Below are positions 1 through 11,254 of a DNA stretch of 64,000 nt, in pieces; the stretch's first letter is position 1, and the number at the start of each line of letters is the position of its first letter. A model generated the notes under the pieces. That model saw nothing but the letters and a program-made list of their open reading frames with translations, had not been told where the DNA came from and did not search any database. Both the position numbers and the translations under genes were made by a program. The DNA lies in contig JAVIAB010000092.1 in assembly GCA_032433765.1 (NCBI GenBank), forward strand, positions 65,780,166 to 65,844,165, in the 5' to 3' direction. Source of the DNA: Megaustenia siamemsis (Eukaryota > Mollusca > Gastropoda > Stylommatophora > Ariophantidae).

Positions 1-980
1 ATTATTACACTACATTATTATTAGTAACAATGATTTACTGTGTATATAAGGCAATTCCATTGTCATTTTACATTTTTCAAACTACGAAAGCGTTATAAGG
101 TGATTCCAGTGCATCTTCCCTTTCCGAGTCCTCATTTCTTATTTAATTATTTTCATCGTCTCGTTGAATGTTCAAAGTTCTCAGAATCCACAAAAGTAAT
201 CCCAGGACAGGTTTCTAATTGCAGGCCACCAACATTCCCTTACGCAATTACGGATCTATCCTTCAGTTTTTCGCACCCAAAGGCCTCTTCAAAAATGTTA
301 TCTCCCTCAAAGGGTCAAATCGCCTTCTTTGGGAAGCCCTGATCTACATTGATGCATGACATCAGATACGAACCTCCAGAGAAAATGATATAGCAGAGGT
401 TATTCGCATATGAAAGCAACACAGATTGTTATATCTGCAGACTCATACAATAGACTGGGTGGACAAGAAATATGATAAACTTTCCAAACTATTTTTTGTG
501 CCAGAACCTGAACTGAATGAAACAGAAAAACAATCTCTGCGTCTAACATTTGTGCAAAAGCATAAATATCATGTTATTGCTCCTATGGGGTTCAATTCTT
601 TGGTAGTTAAATAGCCCGAATGATTTGTATTTATTGCGTTTATGAATTATTATAAAATCCCTGCATAATTATTCTTAATGAAAGTTATCTTATCTGTTAT
701 ACGACAAATAAAATGCGATCTTTTGAAAAGCTTTATTATTTTAATCCTCAATAACGGTTGGCGTCAATATTCATAAAACTGTAGTAATAAATATAAGACA
801 TGAAGATATTAAGCAGACACAAAAATTGACACCAAACAACAGATCTGAAATTACATAAATTCATATTCTGCACATTAATAACAGAATTATGCTACGCCTG
901 AATAGGGTATGTGCACACACATGATCCAGAAATCGTAACACGAAATACAACCAAACTAGACCCGGGGTGAAAGACCAGAG
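1..980. other. Unassigned AT-rich sequence
   Basis: No recognisable gene, RNA or repeat. Short open frames at 40-342 and 426-614 (+) have no motif that I know. The second (62 codons) is free of low-complexity sequence but too short to call. The following LINE may extend some way into the right end of this stretch. Confidence 0.5.
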
Positions 981-984
981 CTAA

Positions 985-1425
985 ACAATTCAAACAAAGA
1001 TACAAGACCACGAATAATGCAGACTGAAGTGGGGGACGCAATTCAACACATGAAAAGAGGCAAAGCTCCAGGTCCCGACAATATAACAATCGAAGAGGTA
1101 AATGCATTAGGAGAGCTGGGAGTAGAAGTCATAACACAAGTCTCAATGACATATATAACACTGGACACATATCCGAAGATCTACTAAAATCTATCTTTGT
1201 AGCCATACTGAAGAAGTCAGGCGCCACTGATTGTAAAGACCATCGTACTATTAGTCTCATGAGCCATATGACGAAAATATTACTAAGAATCATCATGAGA
1301 CGTGTAAGGAACAAAATAAAACCAGAAATAAGTGAGGAACAATGGGGATATGTGGAAGGAAAGGGCACCAATAATGCACTATACATCTTAAGAACAGTGA
1401 TAGAAAGATCTATAGAGGTAAAGAA

Positions 1426-1465
<40 letters not shown>

Positions 1466-2550
1466 TTTATAGACTATACAAAAGCATTTGACAAAGTAAA
1501 GCATGTTGAAATAATCAATATGCTGGAGAAATTAAACATTGATGGCAAGGATCTGCGTATCATAAAAAAAACATCTATTGGCAACAAACTGCAGCTATAC
1601 GAATTAACAACCAAACAGGACAATTTCAATATATAAAGCAAGGAATTAGACAAGGCTGTATTCTGTCACCGGATTTGTTTTCACTTTACAGCGAACATAT
1701 TATGATATCAATAGTAGACAAAAATTGAATTGAAGTCAACGGTCACAACATAAATAATTTGCGATATGCGGATGACACAGTCTTAATAGCAGAGACAGAA
1801 CGAACTGCAAGAAATAATAGACATAATAGTAAAAGAAAGCAACAAGAATGGTCTCAGTCTGAATAGTAAGAAAACAGAAGTAATGGTCATATCGAAGAAA
1901 CAATCATCACCATCATGCAGCATAAAAATAAACAGGACAAATCTGAAACAAGTGCAACGTTTGAAATACTTGGGCACAATAATAACATTAGATGGACGAT
2001 GCAAAAATTTTTTTTTTTTTTTAAAGCAGAATAGCTCAGGCCAAAATAGCATTTCAGAAAATTAAAAATATCTTATGCAACAAATCTATGTCAATAGAAA
2101 TGAGAAAGAAAGTTCAACGGTGCTATATAGAACCAATTCACCCTATGGAAGCGAATCGTGGACAGTAGACAAAGAAATCAAAAGACGATTAGAGGCCACA
2201 GAGATGGGATTTCTCAGAAGTATGTTTAAAGTTTCCTGGACAGCTAAAAAGACCAATGAGGACATTCTCAAAGAGGCCAACACAAAAAGGGAGCTCCTAA
2301 ATAACATCAGAAAAAAACAATCAACATTTTTCGGGCACATCATGAGGAGGAAAGTTGGAATACTTGGTTACAACTGGCAAAATAAATAGAAAGAGAGATC
2401 GTGCACGACAAAGAGAGAAAATACTGGATAGCTTAGTGTCATGGCATGGAAAACAGTCAACAACAGAACTGATGCAATGTACAATGATAGAAGATTGTGG
2501 AGGGACATGATCGCCTACGCCAACCGGTATGGCACATAATGATGATGAGA
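985..2550 (+). mobile_element. LINE copy L1a, decayed reverse transcriptase and 3' end
   Basis: A 5'-truncated non-LTR retrotransposon. It begins in the reverse transcriptase (RT) fingers (KRGKAPGPDNI near 1053-1085). It runs through the RT blocks (SHMTKILLRIIMRRVRNKI; the CFIDYTKAFDKVKH palm motif near 1463-1505; the IRQGCILSPD region near 1645-1675; the YADD catalytic loop near 1765-1778) to the C-terminal part (GSESWTVD, RRLWRDMIAYANRYGT) and ends with an ATGATGATG-type tail near 2538-2549. Several frameshifts and stops are present, so it is not functional. A (TA)n tract sits in the ORF at about 1430-1463 and a T-run at 2008-2023. Endonuclease-bearing relatives of the same lineage lie at 9.2-12.2 kb. 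The clade (RTE- or jockey-like) is not settled by eye. Confidence 0.9.
1430..1463. repeat. (TA)n microsatellite inside LINE ORF
   Basis: About 17 TA units lie between the codons for KKD and CFIDY of the reverse transcriptase. They replace what in relatives is a short Leu-Tyr-type link, so the tract grew in place and kept the frame. Confidence 0.9.
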
Positions 2551-2934
2551 CCCGTGCTGAAAGAGGGGGTAGCAAAAGTGAAGTTAACACGGCAGTGAGT
2601 CGTGGATGTAGAGAAGCACATGTGGGTTATAAATAGGATAACGTGAGAAAAATATTAACAACGGAAGAGATACAGCGTTTGGTATTTTCATGTTAGTTAC
2701 ATACGCTCGTAAAGACAACAACACGACGACTCACAATGCTCTTTACTTGAACACAAAAAGTCAGATAAGTACTAGCTGTTATATATGAGTGATTCAACTG
2801 GATTAGGTCGTCGTCTATACAAGGCGGATGGCACTAATGGAGTACATCTAAAATATGTAAATTCTAATTCTTTTTATACTTGCTATTCTATATCTGTTTC
2901 GACTTACTCTATAATATTCTTTAAATATTTACAA
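2551..2934. other. Unassigned sequence between two LINE fragments
   Basis: Nothing recognised. An open frame at 2785-2982 (+) overlaps the start of the next LINE piece and is not convincing on its own. Confidence 0.4.
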
Positions 2935-3475
2935 ACAGCAGAGATAGAATCAAGATGCAACAAAGCTTGTCAAATCATCTGACAGTTATCACCACTATTG
3001 TCCAAGAAGGACATAACTCTGGAGGCAAAACGAGCACTATACAATACAATCTTCATCCCAACGTTGTGCTACCAATGCCAGACCTGGACCCTAGATGCAA
3101 GAACAATAAGAAAATAACCTCTTCAGAGATGAAATATGCTAGACGAATAACAGGAAACAGTCTGAGAGATAAGATCAGAAATGAAGAACTGAGAAAAAAG
3201 CTAGGAATAGCTCCCGGATTAGAATATATAAGGAAACAACAGATACAATGGTTTGGCCACGTGACAAGGCAGAAAGTACAAAACACAACACAACGAGTCT
3301 TCAACAAACGTTGTGAGAACACCAGACCCAAGGGTCGACCACGAAAAAGTGGGTCGATGGAATATTAGAAGCACTAGGAATCATAACAGCAGCAGAGGCG
3401 AACATAAGAGCAAAAGACCGCAAATTATATCTCCCCTCGACGCTGAAAGGCAGATAATGAAGGAAAGAGGAAGAA
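2935..3475 (+). mobile_element. LINE fragment B1, RT C-terminus
   Basis: This is the C-terminal end of a second LINE lineage. One frame gives DITLEAKRALYNTIFIPTL and CQTWTLDARTIRK. After a one-base shift near 3110 the next frame gives ITSSEMKYARRITGNSLRDK, then IQWFGHVTRQ and ENTRPKGRPRK near 3245-3350. The WFGH...GRPRK signature is typical of the region after the RT domain in RTE-like elements. It is frameshifted and 5'-truncated. A more decayed relative lies at 37.14-37.56 kb. Confidence 0.85.
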
Positions 3476-3591
3476 AAAGAGGAGGAAAAAGATATTTACT
3501 ATTTTTCTCTGGAGTACAACAACTTCTGAATCTAACTTGAAACACTTCTTGACTAGACTATGTCTTCCTGACTGAATTCTCTCTGGATCTT

Positions 3592-4040
3592 TCTTCTACA
3601 TCTCTACTGATAAATGCTAACTGTTTGAAAGTCCATAACTGTTCTATAACACTCAATTCTGCCCTCAGGCAGATTCAGCCGAAGTGGGATTAAGCTCGTC
3701 AACTTTACATCTCTACTGATCAATGCTAACTGTTTGAAAGTCCATAACTGTTCTATAACACTCACTTCTGCCCTCAGGCAGATTCAGCCGAAGTGGGACT
3801 AAGCTCGTCAACTTTACATCTCTACTGATCAATGCTAACTGTTTGAAAGTCCATAACTGTTCTATAACACTCACTTCTGCCCTCAGGCAGATTCAGCCGA
3901 AGTGGGACTAAGCTCGTCAACTTTACATCTCTACTGATCAATGCTAACTGTTTGAAAGTCCATAACTGTTCTATAACACTCACTTCTGCCCTCAGGCAGA
4001 TTCAGCCGAAGTCGAACTAAGCTCGTCAACTTTACATCTC
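3592..4040. repeat. Tandem repeat, 109-bp unit, four copies
   Basis: The anchor TCTCTACTGAT recurs at 3601, 3710, 3819 and 3928, and the unit boundary again at 4037, so the period is exactly 109 bp. Units 2-4 differ by only a few bases, which implies recent amplification or homogenisation. Each unit contains CCCTCAGGCAGATTCAGCCG. No open frame runs through the array. Confidence 0.95.
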
Positions 4041-5150
4041 TCTAAGTCTTTATCAGTCTCTCTCTGTCTAATTCTGCTAATGTATGAAGTTAAATACCCA
4101 TTTCTCATTTGCATGATTTATTAGCCGAGTAAAGTAGCTGATTCGGGCTCTCTTAGCCAATTGTAAAAGTCAAGGTTCAACTCTTGATGACTTTTGTGTG
4201 AAGTGTTGCACAACAATACTCCATCTTGACATCTGGCTAACCTCTGACTTAAAAAATAATGGCATTGCATGTCCTCTAAGAGTGACACCTCTCCCTCACA
4301 AACGACACACAGTACAGAAGTCATAGTTTTCCACAACTGACGGTTTCTATGCTAGATTGTATAAGCCTTGGTTGATATTTTAGTTCCACAGAGAGAAACA
4401 CCCGTGTAATAGTTCTGCAAGACGTAATTTTTTGGTTTTCATTTTTTTCTTTTTGCACATGGTTTCAACACGAATGTCTGAAGGGGAAGTCTTTCCTCGT
4501 CCATTCTGAACACATGGGCGATACACTCGTGGACGAGAATTTCCGTTTCAGCAACAGTCGATGTTATACATTGACTTGATGGGCCACCGAAGAACCGTCC
4601 ATATTAAAAATGAAGATAAAGAATACCTTCATCTTGAACCGAAATAAGAGCCTTAGTCTTATGTAATCTTTCTAGTGCGTATGGAGGTTATTTTACGTCC
4701 AATACTGGCACAAATGGGACATGATTGAAAAGTGTTGATCGCATGAGAGTTGTTTCTTTCTATCATCGCTTTTCTTTTCCATGCTTTGTCGATGTGGCTA
4801 TCCACTGCTAACGAGTGGTTATAGTTTGTATTATTTCGTCGTCGTTGGGCGGTTCTGCTCAAGTATTACAAAGAAAGAGGCGTTGATATTAAAATATTTG
4901 AGAATCACTTACACATTTTTTTAAAAACATTTATTTCTGTCCATTGGTACTAAACTGCATCATTAAGCTTTCAACCATAGTACTGGCGTGAATAATACTT
5001 ATCGAGCTCTGTAACTCATCTCATTTAATGGAACTGTTATTACAAAATCCTCGAAACTGTACGGCTTAGCGAATGTGAAATGTCTGCTCTTTCTTTAGTT
5101 CAAACAGGAGAGCTACATTAATTGATGTGTAAGCGGCGCTGATGTTACTT
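4041..5150. other. Unassigned, possible minus-strand LINE remnant at 4380-4560
   Basis: Mostly unassigned. On the minus strand around 4460-4530 a frame reads HVFRMDEERLPLQTFV. This resembles the GHVxRMxxxRLPxQ region after a LINE reverse transcriptase, but it is short and isolated. A 71-codon minus-strand frame at 4121-4336 is not recognised. Confidence 0.3.
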
Positions 5151-5164
5151 CTAGCGTACAGAAA

Positions 5165-6115
5165 CAAAAGAAAGTAGACAGTGTGGAAGCAAAGAGAATT
5201 GAACGGAGGCGGGTAGAGGAGGGGACGGATAATGAAAAGAGAACAAGTGTAACGGGTAAAAATAAAAACATAAAAAGTAACTTTCAATTTCAAGCTAGAA
5301 AGAAAGAAGCCGGCAAAAGGAATGTGCGTTGGGAAAAAATAGGGAAGATAAGGGGCGAAGGAGAAGTGGGAATGTAAAGAAAGGGTGGCGACAGAAAGAG
5401 GGGACGGAGGGTTAAAAACGGGGAGTAGGGGTGGAAAGAAAGGAGCGGTGACAGAAGGAAAGAGTGATAAAGAGAAGATAAAGAAATATGAATATGTGCT
5501 GTGTGGTAAAGACACGGGAGGATTAATTGAAATAATTAAAGGATTATATATAGCAGGTGGGGGGAGGGGGGTCAATATAAGGAAGTGATCATAAATAGTA
5601 GGGAAAGGGAAAGGTGGCAAGAGCATCGGTGATAGAGATAGGAACACTGATACAAATAAGGAAGGGTAGTTAACACAAATAGATACAAATGAATATATAG
5701 ATAGACAGTTGACATGAAAATAGAAATTATGGTAGTTAGGATGAAGTGATTGAAAGAAAAAGAGAAAAGAGTGGTATAAAGGAAATTGGACAGGGAAAAA
5801 AAGAGGTAAAAACTAAATTAGTAGTAAAAATGCGATGTGGTCAAAAGGGAACTAGCTGGGAAAAAGAGTAATGATCAAAATGGAATTAGCAGGGAAAAAG
5901 GAAAGATGATCGAAAGGGTATTTGTAGGGACAAATTTAAAGGTGGTCAGAAGGGAATTTGTTGGGAATAATAGAGAGATGGTCAAAAAGAAAAGGATAGG
6001 TGGTAAGAAAAGGAAATAGTGGAAACCAGAAGCGAACGATAGCAAAATGAATGAAGGTGCTAGAACACTATGGGGTGAGGTGTCAAGAAGACGGAAGGTG
6101 TAGTGTTTTATAGAT
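5165..6115. repeat. Purine-strand region with degenerate about 40-bp repeats
   Basis: For about 950 bases the + strand is strongly purine-biased (runs of GGGAAAAAG, GGAAAGATGG, AGAGAAGATAAAG). From about 5835 to 6015 a diverged unit of about 40 bp recurs, built on AAAAGGGAATTxGxxGGGA and ATGGTCAAAA. The 193-codon minus-strand open frame at 5066-5647 is a by-product of the absence of stop codons in polypyrimidine sequence, not a gene. Confidence 0.75.
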
Positions 6116-6731
6116 AGGAAGTGATGGGAAAAGGCGAATCCGCAAAAAGTTCCACCTATTTTTGATAAAACCTTAACATCAAGGACTTCTCAAACACACC
6201 AATACCACTCATTTTCGTTGTAGGAAGCGACAAAATGCACATTCTTAATTCGGTCTCTGTGTACGCACGATCGACCTTTAATTCATTCTCTTTGCCGCAC
6301 AGACAAAAACAACTAAAGTCCAGATGTACCTAGTCGTTAACCTCGAATCTTAAGTCGAGCTACGCGACCGAAAACTGAATTGACCGTTCAAACAAGTCCA
6401 CACAACCTTGTCGGGGTTTGGTGTTACTTTGCAGAGTCTAAAACGAATTCTTATGTATTCACACGTGACTCGCTTGCTAACTGACCAATACAGATTCAAT
6501 TAGGCGAATTGTTGAGTATCGATTGACTGGCAAACGCACTCATTTCCTCAAGCTAGAACTGTATGCATTGAGGAAGAAAGCTAATTTGCTGTAAAAACCC
6601 TGGTTGCCAAAGTCTCACATCTCAGCAGACTAATATCGCTGTCTGTCGCGTGAATTATTTCCACTGTTTATCACACATTGTAAGGTTTTACCGTATCCCA
6701 TTTTTCAGATAAGTCTATCAAGTATTCGGGT

Positions 6732-6776
<45 letters not shown>

Positions 6777-7320
6777 CCATGTGCTGCATTTTTAAACGGG
6801 ATATACTAGTCCTGCTACTTCAGTAACCTTCATGTGCATGCTTATTAGTTGCTTGTCCTCAAAATATAAAACTATCAGGAGAATCATATTCTAAGTATGT
6901 TTCATTCACTGAGCTAATTTTGCATTCTGCATCTCAGATAGTTGGCTTCCTATATTATTCTGATCATAAATAACAATTGTAGTATATTACGCATCCATTC
7001 ATAACCGTGGTAGTTAATTCGAATGTATCATTTTTTTAAAATATGTTTTTTTTTATAACTCTACATTACATAGAGCTTAGTTACATTTATAGAGCCTCCT
7101 TCAGTCATACTTGACTATGGATTTTGCAGCTCCACTAGGAAATGTTATTTTTTTCCCTTTTCTTTCGCCACGTATTCTCTTATTCTGTGAATCTGTCTGC
7201 TTCTTGCTTGAGTGGAAGGTTTAGAGCGTGTTTCCAAAGATTGCAATCTGCAGCTATTTCTTCCTAGGCTGCTGGGTTCAGAGTCTTCATGTTAGGTGTC
7301 ATCGAAGTCCCCCCCCCCTT
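6116..7320. other. Unassigned sequence with (TA)n at 6732-6776
   Basis: No gene or known element recognised. It contains an imperfect (TA)n tract of about 45 bp at 6732-6776, broken by a single G. The last part is T-rich. Confidence 0.5.
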
Positions 7321-7324
7321 CCCC

Positions 7325-7572
7325 GGGAAGAACAAGAAAACAGTTTTCGGGCACATCAAGAGAAGAGAAAAGTTGGAATACTTGGTTATAATTGGCAAAA
7401 TAAAAAGAAAGAGAGATCACGGACGACAAAGAGAGAAAATACTGGATAGCTTGGTGTCATAGCATGGAAAACAGTCAACAACAGAACTGATGCGATGCAC
7501 TGTAGATAGAAGATTGTGGAAGGACATGATCGCCTACGACAGCCGGTATGGGACATGATGATGATGATGATC
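7325..7572 (+). mobile_element. LINE fragment L1b, 3' end
   Basis: 3'-terminal piece of the same LINE lineage as the copy at 985-2550. It starts near the FGHI codons and covers the GYNWQNK-to-RRLWKDMIAYDSRYGT region, followed by the characteristic ATGATGATGATGATGA tail (7555-7571). It is heavily 5'-truncated, as expected from incomplete target-primed reverse transcription. Confidence 0.85.
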
Positions 7573-7603
7573 AAAGAGCACCGATTTGGAAACGTTAGAG
7601 GTG

Positions 7604-7685
7604 GCTGGGTGGACTGGAGGTAAGACGTTGACCTCTGGACAGGACGGTTTTGAGTTCGACCGATTTAAACGAATTAAACTACTAA
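7604..7685 (+). mobile_element. tRNA-derived SINE head (S3 type), fragment
   Basis: The segment reads GCTGGGTGGACTGGAGG, then ACGTTGACCTCTGG, then GAGTTCGACC. The layout (A-box-like start, B-box-like GAGTTCGAxC about 50 bp later) matches the tRNA-like head at 12.88 kb. No tail is visible. Confidence 0.5.
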
Positions 7686-7704
7686 TCACTAGACCCTTTC
7701 TAAA

Positions 7705-8052
7705 TCACATTTAAGAAAGATCAATACATGTGAGATGCGTTGCTTGAGAAAAGTAACAAACAACACAAGAAGAGATAGAATACCAAATTATATAGAACAA
7801 CAACTTAAATGGTTTGGCCACCTGGTCAGAATGAATCCTTACCAATCACCATCAAGGGCGTTCTTCTCGAGAATGCATGGGAAAAGACCAAGAGGAAGAC
7901 CCAGAAGAAGATGAATAGATGCAGTGACAGAGTCATGTAACAACAAAGGAAAATCACTAATTCAGACAATTCGAGCAGCACAAGAACGACAAATGATATA
8001 AACCACGACACCTTTTAGGTATCAGTAAAAAGAGAAAAGCAGAAGAGAAACT
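7705..8052 (+). mobile_element. LINE fragment D1, RT C-terminus and 3' end
   Basis: This is a third LINE lineage. The frame reads MRCLRKVTNNTRRDRI, QLKWFGHLVRMNPYQSPSRA, HGKRPRGRPRRR, a stop codon where relatives have Trp, then IDAVTESCNNKGKS, ending in an AAAAAGAGAAAAGCAGAAGAG purine tail. The same lineage occurs on the minus strand at 22.96-23.23 kb and as a 3' scrap at 17.06-17.15 kb. It is a dead 5'-truncated copy. Confidence 0.85.
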
Positions 8053-8394
8053 ACTAATTAAACAAAAATAAATTAATAGATGAATGATGCTACTATTATC
8101 AGAATTAGGCAGGTCTTAAAAGACACAAGTGTAATATAACAACATGCAAAATGAAATGTATAAGAAAAGCTGCAAACGAAACTAGAAGCGATAATAATAA
8201 AAATGAAACCTTGACAACACATGGTGGATGTTGCACCAGCTATTGATCATGTTAAACAATGACATGGATTCAACATCTGACCAGAATGAAATACAACCAT
8301 CCTGCAGTTTAAAAAGATTACGAGGGTAAAAAATGACTACAAAGCAAAAGGGAAGCCCAGGGAAAAAAAAAGCTTGTATGGAATTATTATTATC
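8053..8394. other. Unassigned, possible 3' flank of the zinc-finger LINE
   Basis: No motif recognised. It follows the minus-strand zf-type LINE fragment at 8395-9186 and could hold its decayed 3' end. Confidence 0.3.
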
Positions 8395-9186
8395 CGCTCT
8401 CAAAAAGTAGGTGTTAGTCGTAGCTGGTCGAACTTTATTGTTGGCCTTCATCCGCGCTCCATCCACGGTGGCAGCCAGTTCATGCAGCACTCTGTTGTGT
8501 CGCCCCATCCACGGTGGCAGTCAGTTCATGCAGCACTCTGTTGTGTCGCCATGTATACCGCCCTTGGCCTAGTGCTGTCTTGCATGTGTAAAGAACATGT
8601 TCCATCGTCTGTCTTCCTCCGCAAAGAGGACATCGATTGTCATCTGTCTTCCCCCACTTCACAAGGTTGCAGGCTGATGGTAGAAGGTCATACATTGATC
8701 TGATTATGTAGCTGAGCCGCAGCGGTGCCATATGCCACATGTCATTCCATGTTAGTGTCCTCTGCAAAGCCATCTCCCATGTGGTCCATTGGCCTTGCTG
8801 CACTTGTTGTGCTGCCTTTTGTACACGCTTGTTCTCCTCGACATCTCTGATCTCCCTGACTACCATGTCCCTTCGTTGTCTGTTTGATGCCTTTGACCAC
8901 CATTGGATGTCTCCATGACCAAATCCACGCCTGTTGGTCTGCGTGTAGCCCATTACTTCCTTTAGCTGGAGACTCTCACGTGCTTCGCGTACTGCTGCGC
9001 ACGCCTGCCACTTCCGACCGGTCTTCACTGTGGGTTCCACTGTTCGGACAGTTTCGTCTGACGAGCTTTGCAGCATAACTGCCAGTCTGGCCTTGCCGGC
9101 TTTATATTCCTCTTGGACTGACTTGAACGGAAGGACCAGCTTTGCTTTATTACAGTACAGCGCAACATCCGTCAGTCCTGGCTGTC
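8395..9186 (-). mobile_element. LINE fragment with C-terminal zinc-finger region (R2/NeSL-like)
   Basis: A long minus-strand frame (8480-9238; the LINE part is about 8480-9186) carries the post-RT region of a non-LTR element. It reads PGLTDVALYCNKAKLVLPFK, TGRKWQACAAVREA, LTWNDMWHMAPLRLSYIIRS, then a C-x2-C-x7-H-x4-C zinc-binding motif (CPLCGGRQTMEHVLYTC) and GRYTWRHNRVLHEL. This order resembles C-terminal segments of elements with a C-terminal finger; the clade is inferred, not proved. It is well preserved compared with the other LINEs here. Its upstream RT domain is absent: the frame is fused at about 9186 to the inverted LINE beginning there. A 46-bp tandem duplication breaks the 3' end (8461-8552). 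Confidence 0.8.
8461..8552. repeat. 46-bp tandem duplication
   Basis: ATCCACGGTGGCAG begins at 8461 and again at 8507; the two 46-bp copies differ by about one base. It duplicates the codons for the RHNRVLHEL part of the LINE frame. Confidence 0.9.
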
Positions 9187-9530
9187 TACATTTATGCAAT
9201 CTAAAATTTTGATCATTTCTTGGTGCTTTACTTTGCAAATGCTTTGGTATAATCTATGCAACATTAGTATAGATCTGTTTTCACCTCTATGGCTCTTTCT
9301 AATAAAGATCTTATGATGTATATGACATTGCTCGTTCCTTTACCTCTAACAAAAACACACTGTTCATCACTAATTTCTGGACTGATAATGTTTTGCACTC
9401 TCCGCACGATAGTGCTTAGTAATATCTTAGTCCTGTGACTTATAATGCTTATTGTGTGATGATCATCGCATTCAATATCACCAGATTTCTTTGGTAGGGT
9501 TATGAATATTGATTTTAGCAGGTCGTCTGG

Positions 9531-9565
<35 letters not shown>

Positions 9566-11110
9566 AGATATCATTCATTATTTTTGTTATTATCTATATT
9601 CCAAAATCACCCATGGCTTCAATCTCTTCTTTAGTTATATTATCTGGCCCAGGAGCTTTTCCTGCTTTCATATTGCGCAAGGCGTCTTCCACTTCATTTT
9701 TAGTATTTCTGGTCCTTCTCCGTTATCCTTAATATTTAATTCTGTTCGTTCATCATTATAACGATCTTTGATGTATTCTGTCCATCGTTCCCTTATGCTT
9801 ATTGTTATTCAACACTTCTCCTTCTTTTGATCTTAAACATCCAGTTTTTGATTGAGTTTTTCTTCCTGTTAATTCTTTAATTTGTTTGTTTATAGCTTTG
9901 GCATCTCCTTTTTGTTGCATTTCAATCTCTTTACATCTCTCTCTCTTAGCCATGCTTTCTTTGCTTCGTTGCATTTTATTTCAATATCTTTATTTAAACT
10001 CTTATACTCCTCTTTATTTTCTTCATTTCCTCTTCTTGTATCCATTAGCTGCAAAATGTCATCTGTCGTCCATTTCTTTTTTGTATTTGTCCTCACTGGT
10101 GGTATGAATTCTTTTGATGTTCGTTGCATTGATTCTTTTAGCATTTCCCGCTGTTCATTAATTCTTTGTATCTTCTCTATTGCATTGTACCGGTTCTGAA
10201 TTGTGACGTTATATTTGTCTTGCAATTTCTGGTCTGATTTGTGTAAATCTAAATTTAACTTGATGTTAACTGATGCTCGTTTGCTGCTTTTAATTTTACT
10301 CTAAGCTTTCCCACAACTGGTACATTATCACTATTGCAATCTGCCCCTGGTATAGTTTTCACACACACCAGGCTGTTTCTAAATTTATTGTTTATTATTA
10401 TGTAATCAGTTTGATTACGTGCGTTGTCTCCTAGGTTTTTCCATGTCCACAGACGTGCTGGATGTTGCTTAAACCGGGTTTTTACTATCATCATGTATGT
10501 TCTTGCCCAGTCAATAAGTTTCTTACCTCTTTCATTCCTCTCGCCTAAGCCATAATTACCAACAACTTCCTCAACTCTTTCCTTTCCTACATTTGCGTTA
10601 AAATCCCCTAGAACTATGGTGTTTTCATGTGGTTTGCATTTATGTAGCACCTCATTTAACTCGTCGTAAAATTTATCAACTGTTTCCTCTAGACTGTCTG
10701 CTGTTGGTGCATAAACTTGTATAAGATTTATATCTATTTCACTAAAAGGACTCTGTTAGATATTGGGTAAAAGCCTTGCACTGTTCTTGCACTTTTTTTG
10801 TATCCAAGATTATACCTACTCCACTTTGGTGTTCAGTACCTCCAGAATAGATTATTTTATAATCATCAGAGTATGTCTCCCCCGATCCAGTGTATCTCAT
10901 TTCACAAAGTCCCAATAAATGTAAACCCATTCTTTCCATTTCCTGTTTGATGTTTTCCAGTTTACCCTTCTGCATGCATTTTCTCACGTTCCAAGTACCT
11001 ATCTTTAGAGTCTGTTTTATCTTTATTTTGCTTACAGTAGCTTGATGACGATCAGATATCACCTGTATCTCATGATGTCCCCTACCGAACGAGGTTTTGC
11101 CCTCTTAACG
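9186..11110 (-). mobile_element. LINE copy L1c, inverted 5' half (endonuclease plus RT start)
   Basis: Read on the minus strand, this holds the 5' half of the lineage seen at 985-2550. The apurinic-type endonuclease comes first: LKIGTWNVRKCMQKGKLEN near 10960-11010 with the catalytic Asn, LLGLCEMRYTGSG, TIVLGDFNANVG near 10600, and CNSDN where SDH is usual. A basic linker follows, and then the RT N-terminal blocks (IPDDLLKSIFITLPKKSGDI, SHRTKILLSTIVRRVQN, the EQCVFVRGKG region, and a frameshifted DYTKAF). It stops inside the RT at about 9186. There are several stops and frameshifts, and a (TA)n tract at about 9533-9557. The 3' half of the same lineage follows at 11.26 kb on the opposite strand. 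Confidence 0.9.
9533..9557. repeat. (TA)n microsatellite inside LINE ORF
   Basis: About 12 TA units lie between the NDIYNN and IPDDLL codons of the inverted LINE. Confidence 0.9.
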
Positions 11111-11254
11111 ATTTCTATTATTGTGGCGAGTCATGATTGTACAAAGAAATTGCGACGGTGGTTTTCTGTTGAGAGTGTTCTCTAACTACAGCTTAAATTT
11201 AATCTTGCTATGCCTGAAGCCAATAGTAGCTATTTTATTTGTAATGCATCCAAT

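Noticed and set aside
5066..5647. 193-codon Pro/Ser/Leu-rich frame
   Set aside because: Antisense of a polypurine region, where stop codons are rare by composition.
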